Shown: positions 50,203-58,297 of the stretch, in pieces | Layout: each line of letters opens with the position of its first letter | Numbering within the stretch: the first letter of the stretch is position 1 | DNA from: Duganella sp. SG902 | Lineage (GTDB): Bacteria; Pseudomonadota; Gammaproteobacteria; Burkholderiales; Burkholderiaceae_D | Direction of reading: 5' to 3' | Assembly (NCBI RefSeq): GCF_013376005.1 | Contig: NZ_JABMJK010000011.1 | Location: 124,001 to 188,000, forward strand | DNA length: 64,000 nt | The notes under the pieces: model-generated | What the model saw: only the letters and a program-made list of their open reading frames with translations | Databases searched by the model: none | Told to the model about the DNA's origin: nothing | Made by a program: the position numbers and the translations under genes

Positions 50203-50502
50203 ATGAAAAACCTCGTCATCGCCCTGTCCGTTGCCGCCCTGTTCGCCTCCGCCGCCGTGTCGGCGCAGGAAACCGCCGAATACTCCGGCTACGACGGCTT
50301 CGTCTCGACCAAAACTCGCGCCGAGGTGAAGGCGGAAACCCTGGCCGCCATCCAGCGCGGCGAGCTGCGCGACGGCGAGCAATACCCGGATCCGCGCGTC
50401 GGCCAGCCGCCGGCCCAAGCCAAAACCCGCGCCGAGGTCAAAGCCGAGCTGGCCGCCTACCGCAAGACCCACAAGGAAGTGTCGGACGACGTCGCGTCCT
50501 GA
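50203..50502 (+). CDS. DUF4148 family secreted protein (copy 2)
   Basis: A 99-residue protein with a signal peptide nearly identical to copy 1 (ALFASAAVSAQE). From TKTRAEVKAETLAAIQRGELRDGEQYP onward it matches copy 1 in most positions, while the first 15 mature residues differ. The 65-base gap between the copies holds no clear terminator, so they may share a transcript; a second ribosome site (AAGGAG) precedes this ATG. Function unknown. Confidence 0.85.
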   Translation: MKNLVIALSVAALFASAAVSAQETAEYSGYDGFVSTKTRAEVKAETLAAIQRGELRDGEQYPDPRVGQPPAQAKTRAEVKAELAAYRKTHKEVSDDVAS

Positions 50503-50562
50503 GGAAATGCAGCATGAGCGGAAAAGGCGCATACTTGCTTTTAATGCAGCAAGGAGACCAAG

Positions 50563-51930
50563 ATGCGCACACCCGCTTTGTTCACCCTGATTGGCAAGAC
50601 GCCGCTGGCAGAGATTACCCGTCTCGATACCGGCCCTTGCCAACTTTTCCTTAAACTGGAATCGCAAAACCCCGGCGGCTCGATCAAGGACCGCATCGGC
50701 CTGGCCATGATCGAGGCGGCCGAGGCGCAAGGCTTGCTCAAGCCCGGCGGCACCATCATCGAAGCCACGGCCGGCAACACCGGCCTCGGCCTGGCGCTGG
50801 TCGGCCGGCTGAAAGGCTACCGCGTGCTGCTGGTGGTGCCGGACAAGATGTCGACCGAAAAAGTGCTGCACCTGAAGGCGCTCGGCGCCGAGGTGCGCAC
50901 CACCCGCTCCGACGTCGGCAAAGGCCATCCCGAGTACTACCAGGATTACGCCGCGCGGCTGGCCGCCGACATGCCCGGCGCGTGGTACTCGGACCAGTTC
51001 AACAATCCCGCCAACCCGCTCGCGCACGAAACCACCACCGGCCCGGAAATCTGGGAACAGATGGCGCACAAGGTGGACGCCATCGTGGTCGGCGTCGGCT
51101 CGTCCGGCACGCTGACCGGCCTGACGCGCTACTTCCGCAAAGTGGCGCCGCACGTGGAATTCATCCTGGCCGATCCGGCCGGTTCCATCCTGGCCGAATA
51201 CGTGAAGACCGGCCACGTCTCGGACACCAGCGGCTCCTGGGCGGTGGAAGGCATCGGCGAGGACTTCATCCCCGCCATCGCCGACATGACGGCGGTGACG
51301 CAGGCCTACACCATCAACGACCGGGAAAGCTTCGCCACGGCGCGCGCGCTGCTGAAGGAGGAAGGCATCCCGGGCGGCTCGTCCACCGGCACCCTGCTGG
51401 CCGCCGCGCTGCGCTACTGCCGCGAGCAAACCACGCCCAAGCGCGTGGTCAGCTTCGTGTGCGACACCGGCACCCGCTATCTGTCCAAGGTCTACAACGA
51501 CGGCTGGATGCGCGACCAGGGCTTGCTGGAACGCCCGCGACACCACGATCTGCGCGACCTGATAGGCCGCCGCTTCGACGCCGGGGAAGTCATCAGCGTC
51601 ACGCCCGACGACACCCTGATGATCGCCTTCAACCGCATGCGCGCGGCCGACGTGGCGCAGCTGCCGGTGCTGTCGAACGGCCAGCTGGTGGGGATCATCG
51701 ATGAATCGGACCTGCTGCTGTCGGTCGGCACGCAACCGGAGCGCTTCAATCATCCGGTCGGCACGACCATGACGCGCCGGCTGGAAATCCTTTCGCCGTC
51801 GTCGGACCTGCACGCGCTGCGCTCCACGCTGGACCGCGGCCTGACCGCCGTGGTGGCCGAAGGCGCCACCTTCTACGGCCTGATCACCCGCTACGACCTG
51901 CTCAACCACCTCAGAAGGACGCTATCTTGA
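50563..51930 (+). CDS. cystathionine beta-synthase with CBS domains
   Basis: A 455-residue PLP enzyme. The Schiff-base Lys42 lies in NPGGSIKDR, with phosphate-binding GxGSSGTLTG and the substrate loop ATAGNTGLGLA. Two CBS domains occupy about 335-450 (VISVTPDDTLMIAFNRM and RLEILSPSSDLHALRSTL), a possible site for S-adenosylmethionine or adenylates. It condenses homocysteine with serine to cystathionine. It overlaps the gamma-lyase gene by TTGA, together forming the reverse transsulfuration route from homocysteine to cysteine. A cysteine synthase-type alternative is less likely given the CBS domains and partner. Confidence 0.9.
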   Translation: MRTPALFTLIGKTPLAEITRLDTGPCQLFLKLESQNPGGSIKDRIGLAMIEAAEAQGLLKPGGTIIEATAGNTGLGLALVGRLKGYRVLLVVPDKMSTEKVLHLKALGAEVRTTRSDVGKGHPEYYQDYAARLAADMPGAWYSDQFNNPANPLAHETTTGPEIWEQMAHKVDAIVVGVGSSGTLTGLTRYFRKVAPHVEFILADPAGSILAEYVKTGHVSDTSGSWAVEGIGEDFIPAIADMTAVTQAYTINDRESFATARALLKEEGIPGGSSTGTLLAAALRYCREQTTPKRVVSFVCDTGTRYLSKVYNDGWMRDQGLLERPRHHDLRDLIGRRFDAGEVISVTPDDTLMIAFNRMRAADVAQLPVLSNGQLVGIIDESDLLLSVGTQPERFNHPVGTTMTRRLEILSPSSDLHALRSTLDRGLTAVVAEGATFYGLITRYDLLNHLRRTLS

Positions 51931-53099
51931 ACGATAAAAAATCAGCACTCGCCACGCGCGTGATCCACGCCGGCCAGTCGCCCGATCCGTCCACCGGCGC
52001 CATCATGCCGCCGATTTACGCCACCTCCACCTTCGTGCAGGACAGCCCGGGCGTGCACAAGGGGCTCGATTACGGCCGCTCGCACAATCCCACCCGCTGG
52101 GCGCTGGAGCGCTGCGTGGCCGACCTGGAAAGCGGCGCCCAGGGTTTCGCCTTCGCCTCCGGCCTGGCCGCGATATCGACGGTGCTGGAGCTGGCGGACG
52201 CGGGCTCCCACATCATCGCCGGCGACGATATGTACGGCGGCACCTACCGCCTGTTCGAGCGCGTGCGCCGGCGCAGCGCCGGCCATGACTTCACCTACGT
52301 CGACCTGACCAATCCTGAAAACCTGCTGGCCGCCATCAAGCCCGAGACCAGAATGGTGTGGGTCGAAACGCCGACCAATCCGATGCTCAAGCTGGCCGAC
52401 CTGCAGGCCATCGGCAAGATCTGCCGCGAGCGCGGCATCATCGCGGTGGCCGACAACACCTTCGCCAGCCCGATCGTCCAGCGGCCGCTGGAACACGGCT
52501 TCGACATCGTGGTGCATTCGGCCACCAAGTATCTGAACGGCCACTCGGACATCATCGGCGGCATCGCGGTGGTGGGCGGCGAGCCGCACCAGCAGGCCTG
52601 GCGCGAGCAACTGGCCTTCCTGCAGAACTCCGTCGGCGCCATCGCCGGGCCGTTCGACAGCTTCCTCGCGCTGCGCGGCGTCAAGACGCTGGCGATCCGC
52701 ATGGAGCGCCACTGCGCCAGCGCGCTGGAACTGGCGCAATGGCTGGAGCGGCAGCCCAAAGTCCGCAAGGTGTTTTACCCCGGCCTGGCGTCGCACCCGC
52801 AGCACGCGCTGGCCAAGCGGCAGATGCAGGGCTTTGGCGGCATCATCTCCATCGACCTGAACACCGACCTGCCGGGCGCGCGCCGCTTCCTCGAGAGCTT
52901 CCAGGTGTTCGCGCTGGCCGAGAGCCTGGGCGGCGTCGAAAGCCTGATCGAGCATCCGGCCCTGATGACGCATGCGTCCATCCCCGCCGCGCAGCGCGCC
53001 GCCCTGGGCATCGGCGATGGCCTGATCCGCCTGTCGGTGGGAATTGAGGATTTAGAGGATTTAAAGGCCGATATTCAGCGTTCGCTGGAAGCGATTTAG
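51927..53099 (+). CDS. cystathionine gamma-lyase/PLP-dependent transsulfuration enzyme
   Basis: A 390-residue Cys/Met metabolism PLP enzyme. The PLP Lys201 lies in HSATKYLNGHSD, with the DYGRSHNPTRW substrate segment and ETPTNPMLKLAD for cofactor contacts. The start is a TTG overlapping the preceding stop (TTGA), with AGAAGGAC upstream, so it depends on translation of the beta-synthase gene. Gamma-lyase is preferred over gamma-synthase because of the partner gene: the pair turns homocysteine into cysteine. No regulator gene is nearby. Confidence 0.9.
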   Translation: MNDKKSALATRVIHAGQSPDPSTGAIMPPIYATSTFVQDSPGVHKGLDYGRSHNPTRWALERCVADLESGAQGFAFASGLAAISTVLELADAGSHIIAGDDMYGGTYRLFERVRRRSAGHDFTYVDLTNPENLLAAIKPETRMVWVETPTNPMLKLADLQAIGKICRERGIIAVADNTFASPIVQRPLEHGFDIVVHSATKYLNGHSDIIGGIAVVGGEPHQQAWREQLAFLQNSVGAIAGPFDSFLALRGVKTLAIRMERHCASALELAQWLERQPKVRKVFYPGLASHPQHALAKRQMQGFGGIISIDLNTDLPGARRFLESFQVFALAESLGGVESLIEHPALMTHASIPAAQRAALGIGDGLIRLSVGIEDLEDLKADIQRSLEAI

Positions 53100-53116
53100 C
53101 TGCTAATATTCGGCGC

Positions 53117-53503
53117 ATGATCTACTTAATTATCATCGCCGTGGTGCTGGCCCTCGGCTTCGCCTACTCCATCCTCGTCGCCAGCGCGAAGCCGGTGGTC
53201 GGGAGCGATTACTACAAGGTCTCGAGAGACGGCCGGGTGATGCTGTCCGCCGGTTCCAAGGTCAACGTGCTGAAACCGACGCTGTATCCGGAGGGTTTGA
53301 AGGTCAAGCTGCGCGGCGGCACGCGCGAGGGCGAGTTCTATGTCCACGACCTGGTGGCCGAGGCGTTCCTGCCAAACCCGAACAAGCTGCCGGCGGTGCG
53401 CCACCGCGACGGCAATGTGCGCAACAACCGCGTCGAGAACCTGCAATGGGTCCGGCTCAGCGACGTTGAACATCCCGAGCCGGTGGTATTTCCCCAGCCC
53501 TGA
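53117..53503 (+). CDS. membrane-anchored HNH endonuclease-like protein
   Basis: A 128-residue protein. Residues 2-22 form one membrane span (or uncleaved signal). After a linker with YYKVSRDGRVMLSAG comes a segment like the NUMOD4/HNH_3 region of homing endonucleases: VHDLVAEAFLPNPNKLPAVRHRDGNVRNNRVENLQW. The RHRDGN..NN..NLQW pattern keeps the His and Asn of the HNH motif. It starts 17 bases after the gamma-lyase stop and ends directly against the oppositely oriented acylase gene with no gap. A membrane tether on such a domain is strange; it may have lost nuclease function and only bind nucleic acid or a partner. Confidence 0.65.
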   Translation: MIYLIIIAVVLALGFAYSILVASAKPVVGSDYYKVSRDGRVMLSAGSKVNVLKPTLYPEGLKVKLRGGTREGEFYVHDLVAEAFLPNPNKLPAVRHRDGNVRNNRVENLQWVRLSDVEHPEPVVFPQP

Positions 53504-55690
53504 TTACTCGCCCGGGTGGTAGCGGCGTTCGAGATGCTTCTCCACGTCCGCCTTGTAGAACAACACGTCCTTGAATTCCCCCCGCGCGTACATCGCGGCC
53601 TGGTCGTTGAAATGCGGCGAGGCCGGATTGCCGCTCTGGCCACCCGCCAGAATGCTGCGCGCCTTGATGCGCGGCCCGAACTCCACCGCCGCCACGAAGC
53701 TGTTGCCACGCTCGCCGTAGATCCGCCTGGTGGTCTGCTTTGAGGTCATGCCGTACGCCGCCAGCGAGCCCCAGTTGGCCGAGGCGAAAGCCACCGGCAG
53801 GCTAGGCTTGCTGTCGTCGAAGGGCTGCACCACGTCGCCGGTGAGACGCTGGAAGCGGTTGATCTCGCCCCAAGGCGTTTGCCAGCTGCCGAAATCGGCG
53901 CTCAATTTGGCGCTGGCGCGCTCCAGCGCCTCAATGCGCTGCGCCGGGGTGACGGCGGCCTGGATGTAATCCAGCATCTGCACCTCTTTCGCCTTGGCCG
54001 AAGGCTGCCACGTGGTCCACAAGTCCTGCGCCCAGTAGATCGCCAGCGACGTGGCGGTCGATTCCAGCGTGTAGCGCATGTCCCAGCCTCGCAGCGCGGC
54101 GATCTGCGGCGCCAGCGCGGCTTTGCGCGCATCGTCGGCTGGCAGCGCGTCGTAGGCTTCGAACAGTTGCGGCAGCAGCGGTTCAAACGCCGGCAGCTGA
54201 TTGTCGTAGGAAGCGGCGATCAGGCTGTCGATGGTGAAGTCCTTCTTGTTTTCCAGCACGCGTACGGCATGGATGCCGCGCGGGTTCTCGGGATTCATCG
54301 ACATGTAGGCCGGATAATCCTTCACCTTGGGACTGTAGGCGCCGGCGGCGGTGTAAGGCCAGTTATTGGTATTCTGGATCCAGCCATTCCCGGGGTTGAA
54401 CAGCGTGATGGTCTCCTTCACCTCGTGCAGGCCTTGCCATTCCGTGGCCGGGTCGCTGCCATCCACCGGATGCTTCCAGTCGAAGCGCGGATCGCGGCGC
54501 GGGATGAAGTTCCCGTGGAAGTAAGCGATATTGCCATCGGCATCCGCGTACACGGTGTTGTTGGAGGAGTTGGTGCGCAACGTCATCGACTTATAAAAGT
54601 CCTTGTAGTTGCGCGCCTTGGTGCGGATGAAGGATTGCGTCAGCGCCTTCAAGGGCTCGTTCATCAGGCGCACCGCCACCCACTTGCCATCCTTGGCGCG
54701 CACGATGGGGCCGTGGTGGCTGTAGTAGACGCGCACCGTCTTGCTGGCCATGCCGTCCTTGGTCTTGTATGGCAGCGAGATGTCCACGGCTTTCAGCGGA
54801 CGCTGTTCGCCGCCGTATTGGTAGAAGAACCGCCCGTCCTTCTCGCTGATGGTTTCGAGGTACTCGTCGATCACGTCGCCGCCGCCGGAGGTGTGCATCC
54901 AGCCCACGCGGTCATTAAAGCCCTGGTAGACGAAGAACTGGCCCCACGTCACCGCGCCATAGGCGTTCAGACCCTGTTCGCTGTGGACCTGAATCTCGGG
55001 GCGGAAATAGAACGAGGTGTGCGGGTTGATCATCAACAGCGCATGGCCGTTGCGCGTGTTCGACGGCGCGATGGCGAAGCCGTTGGAACCGCCCGGTTCC
55101 TTGTTCATGTCGACGCGGTCGTTGGACGACAGCAGCACCGGCAGCGTGGCGCCGTTGGCGTACAGCGCTTGCAGCTGCTTGATGTCGATGGTCTCGATAT
55201 CGCCACCGATGCTGCCTTCGCTGAAGCTGAGCGCCATCCATGGCTCGAAGCGCGTGAGCAGCGCGGGCTTCACCTCGGGATGCGTTTGCAGATAGTAGTT
55301 CAGGCCATCGGCCCAGGCGTTCATCAGCTTCTTCAACCATGCCGGCGCGACGGCGTACTGGCGCTTGAGTTCATCCGGATTGATGAACAGCTTCATGCGC
55401 AGGTCTTTATACAGCTCGGCTTCGCCCTCCACTTCCGCCAGGCGGCCCATGGCGTTGATGAAGTTGAGCTCCACCCGGTGGAAATCATCCTCGGCCTGGG
55501 CGTAGACCATGCCGAACACCGCGTCCGCATCGGTCTTGCCGTAGATATGCGGGATGCCCCAATGATCGCGCAGGATGGTGACGCGCTTGGCGACGGCCTT
55601 GAGCCTCGCCGTCTCGCCCACCGGGGCGGCGGGCGCCGCCACCACGGCGCCGGCGGCAACCAGGCAAGCCAGTGCGACCGGGGCGCGCAT
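53504..55690 (-). CDS. penicillin acylase family (Ntn) hydrolase
   Basis: A 728-residue secreted precursor with a signal peptide (about 1-19). The alpha part is followed by the autoprocessing site PGGSNGFAIAPSNT: after cleavage, Ser202 becomes the N-terminal nucleophile. Later beta-part motifs are SHHGPIV and NSSNNTVYADADGNIAYFHGN. It belongs to the group that includes acyl-homoserine lactone acylases, cephalosporin acylases and aculeacin-type deacylases, acting in the periplasm. The substrate cannot be fixed. Its ATG overlaps the stop of the ParB-like gene by one base (TGATG), so the two are translated together. Confidence 0.9.
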   Translation of the reverse strand: MRAPVALACLVAAGAVVAAPAAPVGETARLKAVAKRVTILRDHWGIPHIYGKTDADAVFGMVYAQAEDDFHRVELNFINAMGRLAEVEGEAELYKDLRMKLFINPDELKRQYAVAPAWLKKLMNAWADGLNYYLQTHPEVKPALLTRFEPWMALSFSEGSIGGDIETIDIKQLQALYANGATLPVLLSSNDRVDMNKEPGGSNGFAIAPSNTRNGHALLMINPHTSFYFRPEIQVHSEQGLNAYGAVTWGQFFVYQGFNDRVGWMHTSGGGDVIDEYLETISEKDGRFFYQYGGEQRPLKAVDISLPYKTKDGMASKTVRVYYSHHGPIVRAKDGKWVAVRLMNEPLKALTQSFIRTKARNYKDFYKSMTLRTNSSNNTVYADADGNIAYFHGNFIPRRDPRFDWKHPVDGSDPATEWQGLHEVKETITLFNPGNGWIQNTNNWPYTAAGAYSPKVKDYPAYMSMNPENPRGIHAVRVLENKKDFTIDSLIAASYDNQLPAFEPLLPQLFEAYDALPADDARKAALAPQIAALRGWDMRYTLESTATSLAIYWAQDLWTTWQPSAKAKEVQMLDYIQAAVTPAQRIEALERASAKLSADFGSWQTPWGEINRFQRLTGDVVQPFDDSKPSLPVAFASANWGSLAAYGMTSKQTTRRIYGERGNSFVAAVEFGPRIKARSILAGGQSGNPASPHFNDQAAMYARGEFKDVLFYKADVEKHLERRYHPGE

Positions 55691-56526
55691 CAGGCGTTGA
55701 CCAGTTCGGAGATGCGGCGTTGCAGGACGGTGATCTCTTCCAGCAGGGCGGCGTTCTTTTCGCGCAGCGCGATATTCTCGGCGCGCAGCTCGGCCACGTC
55801 GGTCGGGATATCGCCGTAATCGACCGGCGCGGCCTTGGACTCCTTCGCTTCCTTGGCCGGCCGCGAGGCCGCGCGCAGTTCGCGCACTTCCTTGGCCGCC
55901 TTTTGCAGCTCCTTCTTGCCGCCGGCCACGGCGGCCAGCTGCGCATCCTCGGGCAGCGAGGCCACGGTGGCGGCCGCGTTGATCGAAATGGTGCCGGCGC
56001 GGACCGCCTCCACCAGTTCCGGCGTGGCGGTCTTCTGGATTTTTTCGATCTGACCCAGGGTCGCCGTGCTCAGGCGGGCGGCGCGGGCGATGTCCTCGCG
56101 CGAGGCCAGCGGCATGGCGGCCGGCTTTTTCGGCGCGGCGTCACCTTCCTGCGGCGCGATGCGGGCGTCCTCGGCGGCGGCTTCGGCGGCCAGTTCCAGC
56201 GCGCGCGCGGCCATGATTTCCTTCTTGCGCAGCGCCAGCACGCCGCGCTGGAAATCGGAAATGCTGCGGCGGCCCAGGTTGTTATCGATCATCCACAGCT
56301 TGACGTCTTCCAGGTTGCGGAAGCTGGTGTTCTCGACCACCTTGAATGGAATGCCGTGCTGCTGGCAGATCTGGTAGCGGTTGTGGCCGTCCACCAGCAC
56401 GTCTTCCCACAACACCAGCGCGTCGCGGCAGCCTTCGCTGAGGATGCTGCGCTCCAGCGCCTGGTATTCACTCTCGGTCAGCGGCTCAATGTAAGCACGC
56501 AGTACATCGTTAATTTTGATCTGCAT
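55690..56526 (-). CDS. ParB/Srx-fold domain protein
   Basis: A 278-residue cytoplasmic protein. Residues 1-95 form a ParB N-terminal-like domain: IEPLTESEYQALERSILSEGCRDAL, then VLVDGHNRYQICQQHGIPFKV. The DGHNRYQ motif is the CTP/phosphate-binding box. A helical middle resembles the ParB DNA-binding part (REDIARAARLSTATLGQIEKI). The C-terminus ends in a leucine-rich coiled coil (VAELRAENIALREKNAALLEEI...). There is no ParA gene nearby and the partner is an acylase, so chromosome partition is unlikely; a transcription regulator of ParB type is more plausible. Its own promoter is at 56551-56579. Confidence 0.75.
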   Translation of the reverse strand: MQIKINDVLRAYIEPLTESEYQALERSILSEGCRDALVLWEDVLVDGHNRYQICQQHGIPFKVVENTSFRNLEDVKLWMIDNNLGRRSISDFQRGVLALRKKEIMAARALELAAEAAAEDARIAPQEGDAAPKKPAAMPLASREDIARAARLSTATLGQIEKIQKTATPELVEAVRAGTISINAAATVASLPEDAQLAAVAGGKKELQKAAKEVRELRAASRPAKEAKESKAAPVDYGDIPTDVAELRAENIALREKNAALLEEITVLQRRISELVNA

Positions 56527-56550
56527 AGGTATCCTTCAAATCCGTCCAGC

Positions 56551-56579
56551 ATTCTACTAAGGCAGTTTTAAGAAAGCAA
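56551..56579 (-). promoter_or_regulatory. promoter of the ParB-like/acylase operon
   Basis: On the minus strand TTGCTT (plus 56574-56579) and TAGAAT (plus 56551-56556) are 17 bases apart, 25 bases before the ATG. The gap to the start codon allows a short leader with the GAAGGATA ribosome site. Confidence 0.6.
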
Positions 56580-56625
56580 AATTACACTTCTGTTCAGTCA
56601 AACGAGCTTTCTCCGCCAATTGACC

Positions 56626-56668
56626 AAAAGCCCCGACAGGTTCTCCGCCTGACCGGGGCTTTTCTTTT
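56626..56668 (+). terminator. orphan rho-independent terminator between divergent genes
   Basis: Stem AAAAGCCCCG / CGGGGCTTTT, extended by ACAGG/CCTGA-type pairs, followed by TTTTCTTTTT on the plus strand. Upstream on this strand there is no gene, only the leader region of the leftward ParB-like operon, and the next gene downstream starts at 56770. It may end a small RNA of about 100 bases. Confidence 0.8.
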
Positions 56669-56769
56669 TGCGGAATAACAACATAGATTCCACTCTGATA
56701 ACTAAATTATCCTAGATTCATGTTACCTTAGATGTATTGCAGTAAATATTAATTCTTTGGAGAAATAAC

Positions 56770-57444
56770 ATGAAGGCAAAAACCTCTCTCAAGCTGGCCG
56801 CTTTCGCAGTCGCCGCCGCTTTCAGCCACCTGGCAGGCGCGGTGGTCACCGATCTCACCGGTCAATATGCGCTGCAATCGTCCGCCACCGCCGTGGTTGG
56901 CGAAACCAATCAATATGTGTTCACCTACCAGGTCACCAACCTGGGCCAGGGCGTCCCCGGCACCCAGACCGGCCTGGATGGCTTGACCATCTACGTGCCG
57001 ACCGCCGCCACCTTCATCGGCGCCACGGCGCCGGCGCCTTACATCGGCGCCCCGGGCTTCTGGAGCACCGGCTTCTCGAGCGGCCTCGACCTGGCACTCG
57101 GCGGCTCGAACACTTCCCAAAATATGACCGCGCCGGCCGGCTATCAAGCCTTCACCTTCTGGGGCCAGTACACCGAATCGGTGTACCAGATCGGCGGCAG
57201 CGCCACCTTCACCATCACGCTCGGCAACGTGTCGGTCGGCGAGAACACGGTCGGCATCTCGTCCTACTATGGTGGCTGGACCCCGCCGCAGGAATACGTG
57301 AACAACCAGTACGGCAACTACACCACCTTCACCGCCAGCGCGGTATCGGCTGTCGCCGTTGTGCCGGAGCCGGAAACCTATGCCATGCTGCTGGCCGGCC
57401 TGGGCCTGATGGGGGCGATCGCGCGTCGCCGCCGCCAAGGCTGA
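56770..57444 (+). CDS. PEP-CTERM protein with beta-sandwich domain
   Basis: A 224-residue protein with a signal peptide (about 1-24). The body is beta-rich with repeated Thr/Gly/Ala, like adhesin-type domains (VTNLGQGVPGTQTGLDGLTIYVP, GGSATFTITLGNVSVGENTVG). The end carries VPEPETYAML, a hydrophobic helix and RRRRQ, the PEP-CTERM signal. The leader from 56680 to 56769 is AT-rich, with TTGGAG as ribosome site. It ends in a clear terminator. The protein is probably a surface or biofilm-matrix component sorted by exosortase; the sorting enzyme is not in this window. Confidence 0.85.
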   Translation: MKAKTSLKLAAFAVAAAFSHLAGAVVTDLTGQYALQSSATAVVGETNQYVFTYQVTNLGQGVPGTQTGLDGLTIYVPTAATFIGATAPAPYIGAPGFWSTGFSSGLDLALGGSNTSQNMTAPAGYQAFTFWGQYTESVYQIGGSATFTITLGNVSVGENTVGISSYYGGWTPPQEYVNNQYGNYTTFTASAVSAVAVVPEPETYAMLLAGLGLMGAIARRRRQG

Positions 57445-57461
57445 GTTTTCCCCGCTTCAAT

Positions 57462-57487
57462 AAAAACGCGCTACGGCGCGTTTTTTT
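57462..57487 (+). terminator. rho-independent terminator after the PEP-CTERM gene
   Basis: Perfect ten-base stem AAAAACGCGC / GCGCGTTTTT with loop TACG, then further T residues. It lies 17 bases after the stop codon. Confidence 0.9.
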
Positions 57488-57522
57488 ATGCCATGATTCG
57501 GCTTCAACAATAAGGATTTAAC

Positions 57523-57813
57523 ATGGTTAACTACATCATCCGCGTCTCCTACCCCGCCGCCAACGGCGACACCTTCGACCGCCTGAATGTCGAGCTGGCG
57601 AAATTCAACGTCGCCGGCGCCATCAAGGCGGACGACGGCAAGGGCTACTACCTGCCGCAAGGCGAGTACTGCTACAGCGGCAACGAGACCATCAACGAAG
57701 TGCGCGACGCCGTGTTCCGCCTCGCCAGCACCATCCAGCCGGAGCCGCAAGTGCTGGTGGTGGAAGTGACGACCCTGTCGTGGGCGGGCTTCAAGCTGGT
57801 GGAAGGCACCTGA
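57523..57813 (+). CDS. small conserved-looking hypothetical protein
   Basis: A 96-residue soluble protein with alternating beta and alpha segments (NYIIRVSYPAANGDTFDRLNVELAKFN..., QVLVVEVTTLSWAGFKLVEGT), like a small ferredoxin-like fold. No catalytic motif and no signal peptide. A ribosome site (AAGGA) precedes the ATG. It sits between two terminators, so it is transcribed on its own. Some toxin-antidote and RNA-binding proteins have this size and fold, but no family is recognised. Confidence 0.65.
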   Translation: MVNYIIRVSYPAANGDTFDRLNVELAKFNVAGAIKADDGKGYYLPQGEYCYSGNETINEVRDAVFRLASTIQPEPQVLVVEVTTLSWAGFKLVEGT

Positions 57814-57832
57814 GCCCCTGCTCGGCAACACG

Positions 57833-57858
57833 AGCCCGCCACACGTGCGGGCTTTTTT
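57833..57858 (+). terminator. rho-independent terminator
   Basis: Seven-base stem AGCCCGC / GCGGGCT around loop CACACGT, then TTTTT. It ends the 96-residue protein gene and slightly overlaps the end of the minus-strand gene at 57857. Confidence 0.85.
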
Positions 57859-58063
57859 ATGGGCGAGGTGTGTCGCGCTGGGCCTTGGCGGCGGCCTTGA
57901 TGTCGGCGCACGACATCGGCTTGCCGTTCTTCGCGGCCTCGGCCTCCAGTTGCTGGCAGCCGCTGTAGTTGTGCCAGAACACCAGCACGTAGCCGGCCAC
58001 GCCCAGCAGCACCGCGACCATCGCGCAGGCCAACAGCAATTTGACAGTTTTTTCGGAAGCCAT
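57857..58063 (-). CDS. small membrane protein of unknown function
   Basis: A 68-residue protein with one membrane span (about residues 7-29) and a short soluble tail that holds two cysteines (SGCQQLEAEAAKNGKPMSCADIK). I placed the start at ATG 58063; longer frames would run into the tRNA gene. No family is recognised. It lies just downstream of tRNA-Leu on the same strand and may share its promoter. The paired cysteines could form a periplasmic disulfide. Confidence 0.6.
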   Translation of the reverse strand: MASEKTVKLLLACAMVAVLLGVAGYVLVFWHNYSGCQQLEAEAAKNGKPMSCADIKAAAKAQRDTPRP

Positions 58064-58085
58064 TTTTTGTAGGGAATTGAGGAGG

Positions 58086-58170
58086 TGGTGCCTCGAGCCG
58101 GAATCGAACCGGCACGCCTTGCGGCGGGAGATTTTAAGTCTCCTGTGTCTACCGATTTCACCATCGAGGC
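58086..58170 (-). tRNA. tRNA-Leu (anticodon UAA)
   Basis: On the minus strand the gene folds as a tRNA with acceptor GCCTCGA / TCGAGGC, discriminator A and encoded CCA. The anticodon stem GGAGA/TCTCC with loop CTTAAAA gives the anticodon TAA. A long variable arm, typical of Leu and Ser tRNAs, follows, then the T arm GGTTCGAATCC. Total length 85 bases including CCA. No attachment-site duplication of the tRNA end was noticed nearby. Confidence 0.95.
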
Positions 58171-58297
58171 CCACACAAGCCCGATATTATGCCACGAACC
58201 GGCAGTAACTGCCAGACAACTATCACCATCGAAGCGCCAACCGCCGGTTGGTGCGCCAGCGTACTTCTGGCGTTCGCGGATCTGGCTATAGTCAGGC

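Noticed and set aside
58086..58170. tRNA-Leu as an integration site of a mobile island
   Set aside because: No integrase gene and no second copy of the tRNA 3' end were found nearby.
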